Shown one piece after another: positions 23,785 to 36,015 of a DNA stretch of 64,000 nt (its first letter is position 1; every line of letters starts with the position of its first letter). Source of the DNA: Pollenia angustigena. Lineage: Eukaryota; Arthropoda; Insecta; Diptera; Polleniidae. The position numbers were made by a program, and so were the translations under genes. The stretch covers positions 100,526,151 through 100,590,150 of the forward strand of contig OV884060.1 in assembly GCA_930367215.1 (NCBI GenBank), written 5' to 3'. Under the pieces are notes generated by a model. That model was not told the DNA's origin and made no database searches. It saw only the letters and a program-made list of their open reading frames with translations.

Positions 23785-24633
23785 CGTAGAAGACGCTCTA
23801 CTGGAGACTTACTAGCTCTGCTATCGGAAAAATGGTGCCGTTCCATTCACCATTTTGGCGAAAGTAAGGAAGGTAAATGACCTTCTATGTCAAACTTCCA
23901 ACCCTATCTACTCTTTTGCAGATGACATCAACCTTTGCCATTCGTACTCATTTGAATACACAGCAAGGGTATCTGATGTCGGTGCTATGAGGCAGAATAT
24001 GAATGATATGCTTGACCGAGACCTTGACATAGTCTCGGAATGGGGTCGTGCAAATAGGGTCGATTTAAATGCCCGAAAAACCCAATGTTGCGTGCTGACG
24101 CATAAACGCGCGACAAATCAAGGTGCCTTATCTGTATATATGGGTGGCATAGTTATTGAGGAATCAGAATCTCTTGATGTTCTGGGCATGAGGGTACAAT
24201 GTGATGTCCGATAGACAGAACTTATATTCAAGGTGTCGAAAGATGCATTCAAGTGCCTCGGTTTTTAAGACGGAGTAGGATATACTTCACTCCATCTGAT
24301 CTCCTCACTATAACAACCACCTATATCCGACCGAGTATGGAATACAACTCTCTTGTCTGGGCAAGTGCTTCAAAGTCTGTTTTGGAGCTTCTCGACCGCG
24401 TGCAGGAGAGTTCGAAGGTTCTCATTGGTGACAATAGGGTATCCAATTCAATTGACTCCCTTGAGCACCGTCGCAATGTGGGTTGTATTTTCCTGTTTAA
24501 TCGTTACTACAATGGGATGTGTTCTGACGAAGTTAGGGATCTGGTTCCCAAAACCCGTACGTTTGCTCGTAATACACTGTTCGTATGTGGAATAGCCTTC
24601 CTGCATAAGTCTTCCCTCTCACTTACAACATGA
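23785..24633 (+). pseudogene. LINE A reverse transcriptase, C-terminal fragments
   Basis: Starts RRRRSTGDLLALLSEKWC and HHFGESK. It then jumps, through a deletion of the palm region near 23868, to NDLLCQTSNPIYSFADD and LDRDLDIVSEWGRANR. One frame change near 24215-24250 leads to FLRRSRIYFTPSDLL, YIRPSMEYNSLVWA and LEHRRNVGCIFLFNRYYNG, wording usual for the end of such ORF2 proteins. The first catalytic aspartate is deleted and the FADD box remains. Confidence 0.8.
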
Positions 24634-25102
24634 TTAAGTTAAAATCGAATGTTTACAAGCACTACTCCCTCTATCCTCCTTCCCTTAACCTATTTTCCTA
24701 GTTCCAACACAATGCAATGTATTAGTAGCGGGTTAGGACCAGCACTCGGGTCCTAACAGTAAAAAACAAATATTCCCGAGCCCCGGGATTCCCGCATAAC
24801 ATTTTGTATATTTGTTTTTTTACTTAATTCTCCAATGAAAATAATACTTCCTACTGGCAAGTATGCTTAAAGTAATTAAATCTGGCATCAAGAGTATAAC
24901 AAAATGCCAATAGGTTCACACATTGTTAAATTCAGAGCTCATTCTGCGGATATGATCAAAAATTGTATAATTAGACTGAAAGTAGTGAAGACTTAGGGAA
25001 ACTCAAAATAACGAAGTAGAAAATTACCGTATTTTATAATTACAGGTTTGCCATATTATGTGTTTTTTTTCAATATTTATCTAATAAAGAATATATGTAT
25101 AT

Positions 25103-26491
25103 TAGGGTGGCCGTTATTTTCTTTTTTTTGATTTCTTATATTCTCCCCCCCCAAATCGGTTCAGTTTTATGTAAAAAAAAATACAAAAAAATTTCGTAGC
25201 GATAAGTTGTGTTTTAGGGGGGGCGTCCGCCCCTCAAAGTTTGCCATCAAGCCATTTATTCAAATGTAATTTGTTTGCATATGACTATCTCTTAAAAACA
25301 ACATTTTACAAGAACATGATATATGGCAATATTTTAGCTCTTCTAGTCAACAACATTAGCCTCGAAGAAAGTTTTTTGCTAAAATTAATATTTAAGAAAA
25401 TAATTAAGAAAATAACAACAAAATTCCAAACATTTTATATACGTTTTATATATATAAAAGAGGGATTTAATGTCAAGTGAACTAATTTTGAAATCGATGT
25501 CTTTCGATTTGGATGAAATTTGCACCAACGTTAGTCCTATTGAATAGTAGTTTAGACACAAATTTTCAACAAGATCGGTCAAAAAGTTTCTGAGTTTGGG
25601 GGGGTCAAAGTTTGAAATTTTGGCCATATAGGTGTTCTTTCACATCCATGTAACTTATTACCAATTGGGGTTAGCAAAATTTGTCCCAAGCAGCTTAGAT
25701 AGCTATTTGATCAATCTTTAAAAAAAAAATTTTTTTGTTTTTTTTGGAATTTTTTAAAATTTTTTTTTTAAATTTACAACTTGGCAAAAAAAAAAAAAAA
25801 GTTTTAAATATAAAAAAAATATGTTAAAAAATTTTTTAAAAAAACCAAAAAATTTTTTTTAAAAAGATTGATTAAATAGCTATCTAAGCTGCTTGAGACA
25901 AATTTTGCTAACCCCAATTGGTAATAAGTTACATGGATGTGAAAGAACACCTGTATGGCCAAAATTTCAAACTTTGACCCTCCCAAACTCAGAAACTTTT
26001 TGACCGATCTTGTTGAAAATTTGTGTCTGAACTACTATTCAATGGGACTAACGGTGGTGCAAATTTCATCCAAATCGAAAGATTTCGATTTCAAAATTAG
26101 TTCACTTGACATTAAATCCCTCTTTTATATATATAAAACGTATATAAAATGTTTGGAATTTTGTTGTTATTTTCTTAATTATTTTCTTAAATATTAATTT
26201 TAGCAAAAAACTTTCTTCGAGGCTAATGTTGTTGACTAGAAGAGCTAAAATATTGCCATATACCATGTTCTTGTAAAATGTTGTTTTTAAGAGATAGTCA
26301 TATGCAAACAAATTACATTTGAATAAATGGCTTGATGGCAAACTTTGAGGGGCCGACGCCCCCCCTAAAACACAACTTATCGCTACGAAATTTTTTTGTA
26401 TTTTTTTTTACATAAAACTGAACCGATTTGGGGGGGGAGAATATAAGAAATCAAAAAAAAAAAGTTCTCCATACAACTAACGGCCACGCTA
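25103..26491. mobile_element. Palindromic hAT-like element of 1389 bp
   Basis: Two arms of nearly 700 bp are almost exact complements around a centre near 25800. Termini are TAGGGTGGCCGTTA and, reversed, TAGCGTGGCCGTTA. The perfect 8-bp duplication ATGTATAT lies at 25095-25102 and 26492-26499. Two mirror-image 79-80-codon open frames in the arms only reflect the palindrome. The duplication length and TAGGG end fit hAT, but no transposase is present. Confidence 0.85.
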
Positions 26492-26499
26492 ATGTATAT

Positions 26500-27786
26500 A
26501 TTCAGGGTCCTTGAGTAATTCAAAGTTGATTTAGCCATTTGGGTTTCAAATTGTTTCTAGTTCTCCCAAGCAGTTTGGCATTGAATTGCAGAAAAATCGG
26601 CTTAGTAGGAAGAAATTTATGCACGCACATGTGGAACAACCTGATTGTCATTAAATTTCAAAGAATTCGTTTAATATGTCACCAAATTGTGAAGGTCGTT
26701 TCATGAATAAAACCGTAACAAATAAGATTTATGAGCTCGAAATCACACCACTAGATTTTGTGAAGATCGAGTCTTAATTTATCATACGCCACATATAAAA
26801 AACCCAGTCGGAAAACGCTTAACTACGTCTCATGTGCTACTTTTCATAAAAATTTTACTACACGTTCAATCACTTGTGTGGTGAAAACAGCAGATAAAAC
26901 CGCTAAACGTAATAATCACCCTTATTGTGTTTGGCGTATTTAAAATAAGGGTGAATATTATTGTAAAATAAAGCTCACTACAGACATGAAATAAAATTTC
27001 GAAGAGATAGGTCGGTCTATAATTTACCAAAGACTCTATATAAAGCTCAATCTCAAAAATCAGCTTAATAAGCCTTAAGCTGCAGCAAATTTTAATATTG
27101 TGGTAAAACTTTGTTGTATAAAACAACTTAAGACGCGAATATACGTGGGTATTTACTGAAGTTTTAAAAAAAGTTTTCTTCAAAATTTTCCGGGAATCCC
27201 GCAATTAGTTCCCGGGAAAGCAATTGAAAACAACTGAAAATCCCAGGAACAAACTGTAGATAACATACATAAGTAAAAGAAATTACAAAATAAGTTTACA
27301 GATGAAACAAATTCTGCCCATGTAAACTAAATTATATTATGAGGTTAAGATTCACACAAGAATAATTTTTTCCGTATATTATCTAGATATAAACAATTAT
27401 ATGAGTTTTTTTCCGTCTTAAAATGAGTTTAGGAAGACGGGTTATATTTGTGTCAATTCTGGAGTTCCCAGTGCACAAATTTGCCATGACTTATAGCAAT
27501 TATAAAAGTTATCTAATCCGATTATTGAGAGCATAATCTGGCAAGATTATACACTCGCCCTTTGTTTAGGTACTGGGGCTATGTACCCCCCCCCCCCCCC
27601 GCTACTTTTGGAAATATTCCAGCAGCATTTGTTGAGTAACAACAGCTCCTAGCGGTGCTATGTCCCTCAGGCCGATCTGATCCTCAAGTATTGAAAATAA
27701 GCCCTTGAGCAGATTTAAGGCACTTTTACACGATATATATTTTTTTGCAGTGGCTTTGTCAGATGTAAAATCCATAAGGGTATTCA
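26500..27786. other. Non-coding stretch
   Basis: No gene. 26917-26955 is a short inverted-repeat relic (CACCCTTATT ... AATAAGGGTG) related to the MITE at 60389-60503. A CCCGGGAA-rich patch at 27187-27250 resembles the ends of the hATs at 30285 and 56028. A C14 run lies at 27588-27601. Confidence 0.45.
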
Positions 27787-27936
27787 CTTCACAAGTTGCA
27801 CCCTTGCAAAAAAGCTAAAGTGCAAAAATAAAACAACAACCACACATACAATTAGTTGTGCGTAAATAATTGTCTTTGTGGTTGTTGTTATATTTTTGCA
27901 CTTTTCCTTTTTTGCAAGGGTGCAACTTGTGACGTG
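27787..27936. mobile_element. Short palindromic MITE
   Basis: The arms pair CACAAGTTGCACCCTTGCAA with its complement at the right end (27911-27932). They extend inward through AAAGTGCAAAAATA and AACAACAACCAC. About 150 bp in total. Confidence 0.7.
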
Positions 27937-27947
27937 TCTGTCAAAAT

Positions 27948-28596
27948 CAGTGTTGTTAAATCTTGCTAAATCTAGCATTTTTTAGAGTCATTTGGCATGA
28001 AAAAAACTGATTTATCATGTAGCATTTTTTCTAGCACTATTTTAAAATTCCTAGCATTTTTTAGTTCTTGTGATATTTTTATAATGTTTAATACGAATAT
28101 AAAAGAAAAAACGGAAGATTCTATCATTGAATTAGATCTAAAAAATGCAACAATGTAAATGCTCATTAATGATTCAATGAAATAAAAATCAAAAAAGGGA
28201 AAAAATTTTAAAAAATTAGTAAAAACCTATTCACAAAATTTTCGCAAAGGTTGGGACAAGCACTTAAACTTAAATGAATGGTTGAATGAAACAGATGTCT
28301 TAGAATAAACCTTTAGCAATTACATACTGCAAATGCGATATTGTTCAAAATTAGTAGCCTGGAGCAACACCAAGAAAAAAGAAAGCACAGGCGACAGCAA
28401 GTTTATGTGCTGTGCACAGTTCGATTGCACCTATATACATTTATTAAAGTAAATTTGACAGCTCGTCTTCGAACCTGAAGGGCAATATGCAGTATATTAT
28501 AAAAAATGTATTGGCCCCTTCTTTAATTTAAATCTTTCTATATTTTTCATATAAATTTTTTTAGCATTTTTTCCTCAAAAAGTTTTGGCAACACTG
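27948..28596. mobile_element. Non-autonomous hAT of 649 bp
   Basis: Ends CAGTGTTGTTAAAT and, reversed, CAGTGTTGCCAAAAC. Flanked by the perfect 8-bp duplication GTCAAAAT (27940-27947 and 28597-28604). CTAGCATTTTTT words recur at both ends. No transposase. Confidence 0.9.
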
Positions 28597-28604
28597 GTCA
28601 AAAT

Positions 28605-30284
28605 TAACATATGCAGAAGGTTTATAATTTTTAATATCACATGTTTGTTTTGGTTTCGTCTGATAAATTCAGAAATCGTTGATTACAGCAAATTATGTAC
28701 TGATTTCTATTTATATTTACTTTTAGTGCTTATTTCACCAATTCTATTTAAATATCAATTCATATTTAAATATAGTTTTTCATATAATTTTATTTTTGGC
28801 ATGAAAAACGAATTTTACTCGACATGTACGCATTTTACAGTGGGAAATTTGTATCGTGTAAAAGTGCCTTTATCAAGATCTCCCTTCCCTCGACTTTGGG
28901 TAGTAAACCACAACCACTCAATGACTCCCCGCATAGACAATCTTCTATAAAGACAGAAAGCATTTTCTGCAAGAAGTATACTTTCGGAGGTCTCAACCAA
29001 TAGTTAGTCAGGTGCCGCACATTGGTTGAAGTTCATAGAACGAGCGGCAAAAAATAGAACAAGTTGTCGAAGGATAATGTAACTTGGCACATAGGCATTT
29101 TTTGTTTGAATCAAGAAAAAATGGAAAAATCAAAATGATCCGCCCACCTCCCATACAAAGTGAAAATTAAATTTTGACCTACGGAATTTTTTTTTGGCAC
29201 ATAGCATTTTTAAACACTCATAATCATTTGTGTGAATTTTGAAAAATATCCGCCCACTTCCCATACAACTTGTATCGAAAAAGTGGCATAACTCCCTTGA
29301 TTTTTAATGCATCAACTCAATTTTAACAAAAAATAAATATTATAATTGTAGAATGGGCTCCTGAAAAAATAAACCTGATCCGCCCACTTTTACGCCCACC
29401 TCCCATAGAAAAAAACAAATAGAAAAAACATGAATAAGTAATTTAAGCATAGTCTTTTAATAATTTCTTAACATCATTATCGTACTCCAATTTTTAGATT
29501 TGCAGCGAATCTATTTATAAATGGGTCTGAAGACCATAAAAGATTATGCATTACGTCTTCATGAAGGGCTATACGTCCAATTATTCGCGAATCTATACGC
29601 TCTATAGTCTTTATTCCTCGCTTCCTGAGCTTCCTCGGACAGCATAACTGATACAAAAAATTCAAATTCAATTGAAGCATATGCTTTTTTTAACAATGAA
29701 ATATATAACAGTTAACACTATTGACTAGTATGCATATTACATTATGTAATAATTTTAGACAGTTAAGAATTATGGCAACAACAAGCATGAACGAAAATTC
29801 ATGTTTTGTTACTTAATCATTTTAAACTTTTTACTGTTTTTTTTTTTTTTTTTTTTTAAAGGAGCAGGTAGGAGCAGCTGAATTTTTTTTCTCTAACTTT
29901 AAGCTGAGACTTCAAGCTGTTATTTGACATCTTTCGTTAAACAACGCTCCACAGCGCTAAAAAGATGCTGTCCACTGAAGTTGATGAACATTGAAATTTT
30001 GAAGTTGCTTATATTTTGTTCTACGAATTTGTTTAAATTGCGCTTTTTCCAACTTTTTTTAATGCAAATCTCATCTATGGCAATTGTTATTTACGAAAAT
30101 ATACAACAAAATCAAATGATAAGTTGGCCAGATGATGTCCTGACAACAGAAGAAACTCTCGAAGCAACTAGAAGTGTTTAAAATCTATAAAAAAAATTAA
30201 AACAGTACTCTAATGGCATAATAGGAGATTTTATATGTTTAGAGAAATCGAGAAAATTAGATATTCTGTATAATGGGTTGCTTT
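28605..30284. other. Non-coding repeat-rich stretch
   Basis: Between 29100 and 29410 the phrase CCGCCCAC(C/T)TCCCATA recurs three times at ~115-130-bp spacing, a degenerate tandem repeat. A 67-codon minus frame at 29477-29680 (KRGIKTIERIDSRIIGR, SSDPFINRFAANLK) faintly resembles a Tc1-type helix-turn-helix but is not secure. From about 30170 the sequence matches 61838 onward. Confidence 0.4.
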
Positions 30285-31465
30285 TAGGGTTTTTTCCCGG
30301 GATTTCCCGTCCCGGGAATTCCCGGGAATTTCACTTATTATATCTCCCGTTTTCCCGGGATTTTTGTTGCGGGATCCCGGGAAATAAAAAGTTCTTCATA
30401 GTTTCAGAAAACAGCTATTTTTACTCTGAAATTTAGTTTTCTTTTCTCTAAAAATTAGCATCTGTTGATGGGTTGTCGATTAGATCAATTATAAGAAATG
30501 TGTACAAACGTAAATCAATGTCTCCTGCGGCAATAAATCTATTAAAAGCAGAATGGGCAGTGCAACAGTTGATAATTAATAAATTAAGTGAAGTGATGAA
30601 TTGATAAAGAACATGGAACAGGCAGTAAATTCTCATTGACCATGGACAAGTCTTAAAAATAGGATATACATAAACATATCGCTCCGTTATTGCAACATAG
30701 TCGTATCTACAAAAAAAAAAAAAAAAAATCGAGCTTGGTAATATATCCGGGAAGTGCGGGGAAACCGAAATAAAAAAATAATGAAACTCGTGTAAGTTAC
30801 TAAAACATACAATTTGAAAAACACATTGTCCTAAAGATTACAGATGGACCTAATGAAAAGAAATAGTTTGTAAGAAGTAGTCCGGATAATGCTATTTTTT
30901 GCATCAACCTTGACATCAGAAGCATGCAACAACGGTGCACTTTTAATTATTTGTCCAACCTCGGTAAAAAAGTAAACGAAATTTTTCGAAAACATGGTAA
31001 TCAGTAAACAAAATCAGAAATATACTCTTTGGCGACTCACTAAACGCTTTGAGTGTGTCAGAAAGTAATTTCCTATGCCGTTAAAAAATGTTAATATATT
31101 TATTAAAATATTTTATATATTTTATGATTTTACTTTTTGATCTCATATCTTGAGTACCTCAATTGTTATGTTTATTTTATCTTGTACTAGATCATCATAA
31201 TACGGAATTTACTTATAATAGCCAAAGGTAATAATAATTCAAGTTCCGCTTTCAATCTTCAATTGATTTTTGTAGTATTTAAGCATTTATTTTACTTACT
31301 TTGTAAACAAGTTCCCTCACGTTTGTTTATAAAAGTTTTTTTCATTAATAAAACCAAGTTTACTTTGTATTATTTGTATGGAGCGGGATCCCGGGATCCC
31401 GGGAAATTTAAAAATTGTTCCCGCTTTCCCGGGAATCGAAAAACTCCGGGAAAAAAAAAACTCTA
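30285..31465. mobile_element. hAT element with CCCGGGAA-rich ends, copy 1
   Basis: Ends TAGGGTTTTTTCCCGGG and, reversed, TAGAGTTTTTTTTTCCCGG. Flanked by the perfect 8-bp duplication GTTGCTTT (30277-30284 and 31466-31473). The uninterrupted site is present at 61926-61935 in a homologous repeat. Internal sequence is shared, inverted, with 56028-57627. A plus-strand remnant (SVDGLSIRSIIRNVYKRKS, ending about 30603) is conserved in both copies and may be a transposase fragment. Confidence 0.92.
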
Positions 31466-31845
31466 GTTGCTTTGGATTTCTCCAACATCTTCGATAAGTG
31501 AAAGAATTTTTCCAAGTCTGGTTTTACCAAAACTAAAGAAAAGAATTGCTTATTTTTCTAAAATTTTATTCTTATAAGATCTCCTTTAACTATTAAAAAA
31601 ATAATAAAATAATCTCACAGTTTATTTTTAATAAATACCTAATACGTATAAAATATAAAATATGTAGGATCGCCTGGTGGCCGAAATTCGACAACTCGAC
31701 ATTTATTTTCGAGAAAACCTGTGCCTTATACAACAAAAGCGTACACATTTTAAGAGAACGGCAAAAATTCACCATTCACCCAACTTTGAAGGTTTGTCTG
31801 TAAGATAAATTAAAACGCTTTTCAAATACTTTAATTCAAAAAACA

Positions 31846-32203
31846 TTTTTCATTTTTCGAATTTATTCTATGAGCTAAATTTCAGTTATGTATTTTATAA
31901 AGCTTTTTTGTAATACATAGTTCTATTCCTTCAATTTTTCAGAAATGACTTTATACACTACCAGACTATTATATTGTATTTTCATTTTTTTACATTTTAC
32001 CTTAGCCTTCCTTTGGAAAGCAATGAGGTATGTTGTATGTACAGAAAAATTTACAATTATTAGACACCAGCAGAATGTAATGCATTTTCTGGCCCGCTAC
32101 GGCCTTCGTCAGCATTCTTTGTGTCTCACTGGATAGTGTTACTTTATAAATTGAATGATGAATATAATATAAAGTAACCTTCGGAAGGAAATAATTCCCA
32201 GTT
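31846..32203. repeat. Dispersed repeat also found at 36584-36861
   Basis: Near-identical direct repeat of 36584-36861 (CGAATTTATTCTATGAGC, CAGAAATGACTTTATACAC, ACCTTCGGAAGGAAATAATT). This copy has about 85 extra bases (32070-32155). It ends at AATTCCCAG, a junction shared with the Penelope terminal repeats nearby. Confidence 0.7.
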
Positions 32204-32561
32204 TTTAATTCAAAAAATTTAGAAAAAAAATATATTGTGCATATCTACACACAAATTCCTTTAAAACGATATACATATGTTTCATTAAAATCGGTGGGCT
32301 ATAAGATACTTAAAAATCAACCACAAAATTGTTCCCGTATTTTTATATAAGAATTGTTTTTTTTTTTTTTTTGTTATGAAATTGTTTTATTTTACTAAAC
32401 AAATCCAAATAATAAATAATTGTTACATTTTTTATTTATTAAAATTACTTAATTTATAACAAAACTTTATTAATCGGTTAAACCAACAAAACCTCGGTTA
32501 ATAAATCGAGCGATTAACCGATTAAAGCAAAAACACGATTAAATGAATACCCTAGTATATA

Positions 32562-33190
32562 TAAGTTTGTCTTTCCGTTTGTAAGTTCTATAATATTGAT
32601 CTTAGACCCTAAACAGTATTGCCTGTACTCATAAAAAAATTTTAAATTTAATAAAGGTTTAAAGAACAAATTTACTAAGCAAATTTAATAATCGTTTATG
32701 AATACGGGGGTATAGGTATGTAAATATTGTGGGTCGTTATGAGTAGTACGGTTGATTTACCAACGTCGGTCTGTCGGTTGAAATGGGTTTCCCAAAGAGC
32801 CCTGATATGATTGGGACTTGGTTGGTATGTTTATTTATGTTACACATGCTCTGTTAAATTTAGCTTTTGAAATTCAGCCTGATCAGTCTACAAATGGCTG
32901 AGGTATGAGCAAAAAGCCACGACTGCCTCTAGTTTTACCTATTAAGCCCTTGTTGTTGTTGATTTTGTTTTCTGTATATTTGGAGAACGGCAAGAGCCAA
33001 AGTTTTCAAATAAGGAACAAGCACCTTGTTATCAATACACAACATCCGACAAAATGTGGGCGGGATTAGAGAAGTGAGCGTGGCACAAAATAGATTCGTT
33101 TATGTCTTAGGAAATGTATTAATATAACTTTCTGCTGTTATCGCACCATGGTGAAGGGTGTATAAGATTCGGCATAGCCGAATATTTTCC
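32562..33190 (+). repeat. Dispersed 'TATATATAAGTTTGTC...' repeat with terminal hairpin
   Basis: Starts TATATATAAGTTTGTC and ends with GGTGAAGGGTGTATAAGATT plus a hairpin at 33167-33183 (ATTCGGC-ATA-GCCGAAT). The same start and end frame 55205-55975. Its middle part (32950-33080) is related to the arms of the palindrome at 52995-54479. No coding sequence. Confidence 0.65.
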
Positions 33191-33403
33191 TGTCTTTGAA
33201 AATAATATGGCGGAAATCATATTTAAATTAGGGATTTAAGGAATACAAAAACCGATATATCGGCGATACTTCGGATTCGGATTTGAAAAAACAGTTTAGT
33301 TTTCAATGACAATTTTTTGCATAACAACTAAGAAAAATAAAGTAGCACATTCTAAAGCAGAGCATTACATCAAACAGAACAATAAATGGATTTTTTAATT
33401 CTT

Positions 33404-33765
33404 AGGCTGGAGGTCCACACCACGCGTTCTATGTATATGTGTCTTTTTTAACATTTTTTAAAACGCATTCTAAAGTAGAATGTAATCCTGCTTCATGCTT
33501 TCGGTACGTATAAACATTTCCCGCGTCTACTGTGTAACTTGTCAACACGATTTTTTTTTTTAATTCCCTGTGCTAATCCCCGCGAAGCTTGACGCTTGTC
33601 TGCAGGAAAGAAACCAGAGTCTCTGGCGGGAATCGAACTCGAAACCCCGGGGTTGATAGACTAGCTCACTACTAACTAGCCTACCGGGGCACTCATGGCA
33701 CTACTGCTTTTTGGAGAGATGCATAAACGCATTGAACGCTTGGTGTGGACCGGTAGCTTTAGGCG
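33404..33765. mobile_element. MITE hosting a SINE
   Basis: Inverted ends GCTGGAGGTCCACACCACGC and, reversed, GCTACCGGTCCACACCAAGC. The interior contains the SINE at 33550-33692. Confidence 0.6.
33550..33692 (-). mobile_element. tRNA-derived SINE
   Basis: On the minus strand the head reads GCCCCGGTAGGCTAGTTAG (A-box-like, about 33670-33690). It is followed by GAGTTCGATTCCC (B-box, 33628-33640), a unique body and an A10 tail ending near 33550. RNA polymerase III boxes plus a tail and no foldable full tRNA indicate a SINE rather than a tRNA gene. Confidence 0.7.
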
Positions 33766-33825
33766 TTTTGCTTTGCACCATAATATGTCGTTAAATGTTC
33801 TCTCATTGATATGTGCTCTACCCAA

Positions 33826-35935
33826 TAAGCAAATTTATTATTTTGCGAAGCACTAAAGGTGCATTTAAAAAATAAGCGCACTATGCGCTAGGCATTAAGA
33901 CTTTCAGATATGCAGTCAAGTAAGTGAACAAACTCTAAGAAAGTTTAAGAAGAAAAAAAAATATTTCAAGTCAGAGAAAATACTAAAAAAATAACTTAAG
34001 AAACATTCAGTGTGTAAAACTGACAGCTAAACTCAACAATTTTTTTATGGTTAAATAAAGCGCTTTTTGTGTCAAAAATTTATTGCTTCAAAGTGGGAAC
34101 TCACCGTATAGAATTCAGGCTTTCCGCAAGCGAGATGGTTAGCGTAACTCTCACATTTCTCCCTTAGAAATTAAACCGTTTTAAAATTGTTTGCATACTT
34201 TTATTAAATTTTGTGAGAATAAAAATATTTTTCTACAAATTTTGGGTAACTTCGAAGAGACCACAAAATCCATAAGCGAAACTTGTTTGCTTTCATCTAT
34301 TACCAAATAGTCGCAGGCGTATTTAAAATTCGCAAACCACCAAAAGGCGATTGTCTGACGCTATTCCGCAAGTAAACAGTATTCAAAAATAATTAGAAAT
34401 TACAATACATGAATTAACTGAGATGTAGAATAGTTTAGAACCAAAAAATTGGAGACTTATTTAGTCGTAAGAACTGACCTTTAGAGCATTTGTGAAATTC
34501 TTATAATAAAATTTCGAGAAGGATTATGCTCGATCCATCCTACGCTCAGGTTCAGCTAATTAAGAAGTCTAAAGATACCTTAGATTTTCTTATTTTTCTA
34601 GAGAGGCATTTCCGCTTGTTAAGACTACTTCGTACTGCGGTCCGCTTCAAACGGTTTTGCAAAATACAAAAATCTTGTTAATATTAATTTTAAAAATAAT
34701 CTCTTACACTTTTTTGTTTAAAAAATAATTTAACTTTTGGTTATTTTACCTTGAAATTAAATTCAATTCGTTGTTTGTAAAATCCTTTTTATATCAATTT
34801 TAAATATTAATAATCTATTACACAGTAATTTTGTATAATAAAAAATTACTCTACTTGAGTTTTGTTCTAAAATTTTAATTTTATATTCGTATCGGTATAG
34901 GTATTACCAATATTTCCTTTTGAGTATCGGTATCGAATCGTATCGGCAAAAAGGGGTAGCATTAATCCCTAATTTATATGTCTTAATAAGTCTTTAGAAA
35001 AAAAAAGTTATCTACAAACTTTAATTTGGGTTCCAGGAAGAAAAATAATATAAATTAACTGCTTGGAAACTTTGTAAATTATATTAATTAACAGTTGAGT
35101 AAAAACTATTTTTGTCTAACTTTAAATAATAAGGCAATGCAATATGAATTCAAAGCAACATATAATAAAAATTCTTTAGAGCAGATCACTATAGAAGAAA
35201 AAGTGCTAAAAAAAAGTAAAGATGGAAATTGGTTTTTACGAAATAAATAAGATTTACTTAAGGCTTTTAATCAAAAAGAAATATTCTATGGGAGAATTAA
35301 ACCATTTACAGCATGAATATACAATTATTAATCTAAACTTACAATCACATACATATTTAATCATTCTTGCTACAATATTTTTATAAAGTGTTTAAGTAAG
35401 GAAATCGATTTATCGACCCCGAGTTAAATATTTATATTCTAATCGATAATATTAACGTGTTTTACACTTGATGAGCTACTTTAAAAAAAGAGCGTTAAGC
35501 GGTTTTTTTTTTCAAAGTCTACTCATTAATACTGCTCATTTTCATACACCCAGTAAAAAATGGAGCTTCCAACGAAGCAGGTTTGCGCATACGGAAGACA
35601 TGAATTTTATATGGCGAGTTCCCACTTTGAAGCAATACATTTTTGACACATGAAGCGCATTATTCAGCTCATAAAAAAATTGTTGGATGTAACGATCAGC
35701 TTTACACACTGAATGTTTTGATACAGTTATTTTTTAGTATTCTCCCTTACAAACCTGCTTCGTAGTAAGAGAATGCCGTAGCACTTGAAATTTTATTTTT
35801 TTTTATAAGAGTTGTTGAGAGTTTTTTCACTTACTTTACTGCATTTCTGTATGTCTTATTGCGTAGCGCATAATTGTGCGCTTATTTTGTTAAATGTACC
35901 ATTAGTGCTTCGCAAAATGATGAAATTTTTTTGGG
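33826..35935. repeat. Long inverted repeat pair (arms of about 290-350 bp)
   Basis: 33826-34110 is complementary to 35585-35935. Shared blocks include TTTTGCGAAGCACTAA, AATAAGCGCAC, ACATTCAGTGTGTAAA, CAACAATTTTTTTATG and TATTGCTTCAAAGTGGGAAC. The right arm has a short extra segment (about 35745-35790). The 1.5-kb interior is non-coding and AT-rich. It could be one long-TIR element or two inverted single copies. Confidence 0.6.
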
Positions 35936-36015
35936 CAGTTTAAACATTTTTCTTCTTTATTAATATATGAGCTTAAGATCACTTTTATTTTAAATATTTC
36001 GTATATTAATTTAAA

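Larger units (their letters stand above)
20941..24769 (+). mobile_element. LINE A: truncated non-LTR retrotransposon split by LINE B
   Basis: Flanked by the 11-bp duplication ATATTCCCGAG (20930-20940 and 24770-24780). The left piece codes for the reverse-transcriptase start (NKSPGTDGITALVL, NPENYRPIAISNVMES). The right piece resumes at RRRRSTGDLLALL (23785) and then, after an internal deletion near 23868, continues with IYSFADDINLCHSY and WGRANRVDLNARKTQ. It lacks the endonuclease region, so it is 5'-truncated. The clade is not assigned. Confidence 0.8.
30170..32560 (+). repeat. Degenerate hAT-like element ending near 32559, hosting the copy-1 hAT
   Basis: The flanks of 30285-31465, and 32380-32558, match 61838-62283 in order. 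The right end reads CGATTAAATGAATACCCTA preceded by TTAACCGATTAA-type repeats, the reverse of a common insect hAT terminus (TAGGGTATTCA). The left end was not found. The copy is further interrupted by a Penelope-like repeat at 31846-32203. Confidence 0.6.
33229..34972. repeat. Possible hAT delimited by TAGGGATT ends
   Basis: Left end TAGGGATTTAAGG and reversed right end TAGGGATTAATG, with ATCGG-rich subterminal text on both sides. The flanking 8-mers ATTTAAAT and ATTTATAT differ at one position. Its span crosses, rather than nests with, the inverted pair 33826-34110 / 35585-35935, so the pairing is tentative. Confidence 0.4.

Noticed and set aside
25241..26341. Two identical 79-80-codon proteins on opposite strands
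   Set aside because: They are mirror images created by the palindrome 25103-26491 and match no known family.
32085..32115. Third hammerhead candidate (CTGACGA on the minus strand)
   Set aside because: The base before the predicted cleavage site would be G and the stems do not close well, so it is at best a decayed copy.
33620..33692. Functional tRNA gene
   Set aside because: B-box and a partial A-box are present, but no acceptor stem closes, and an A-tail follows. It fits a SINE better.
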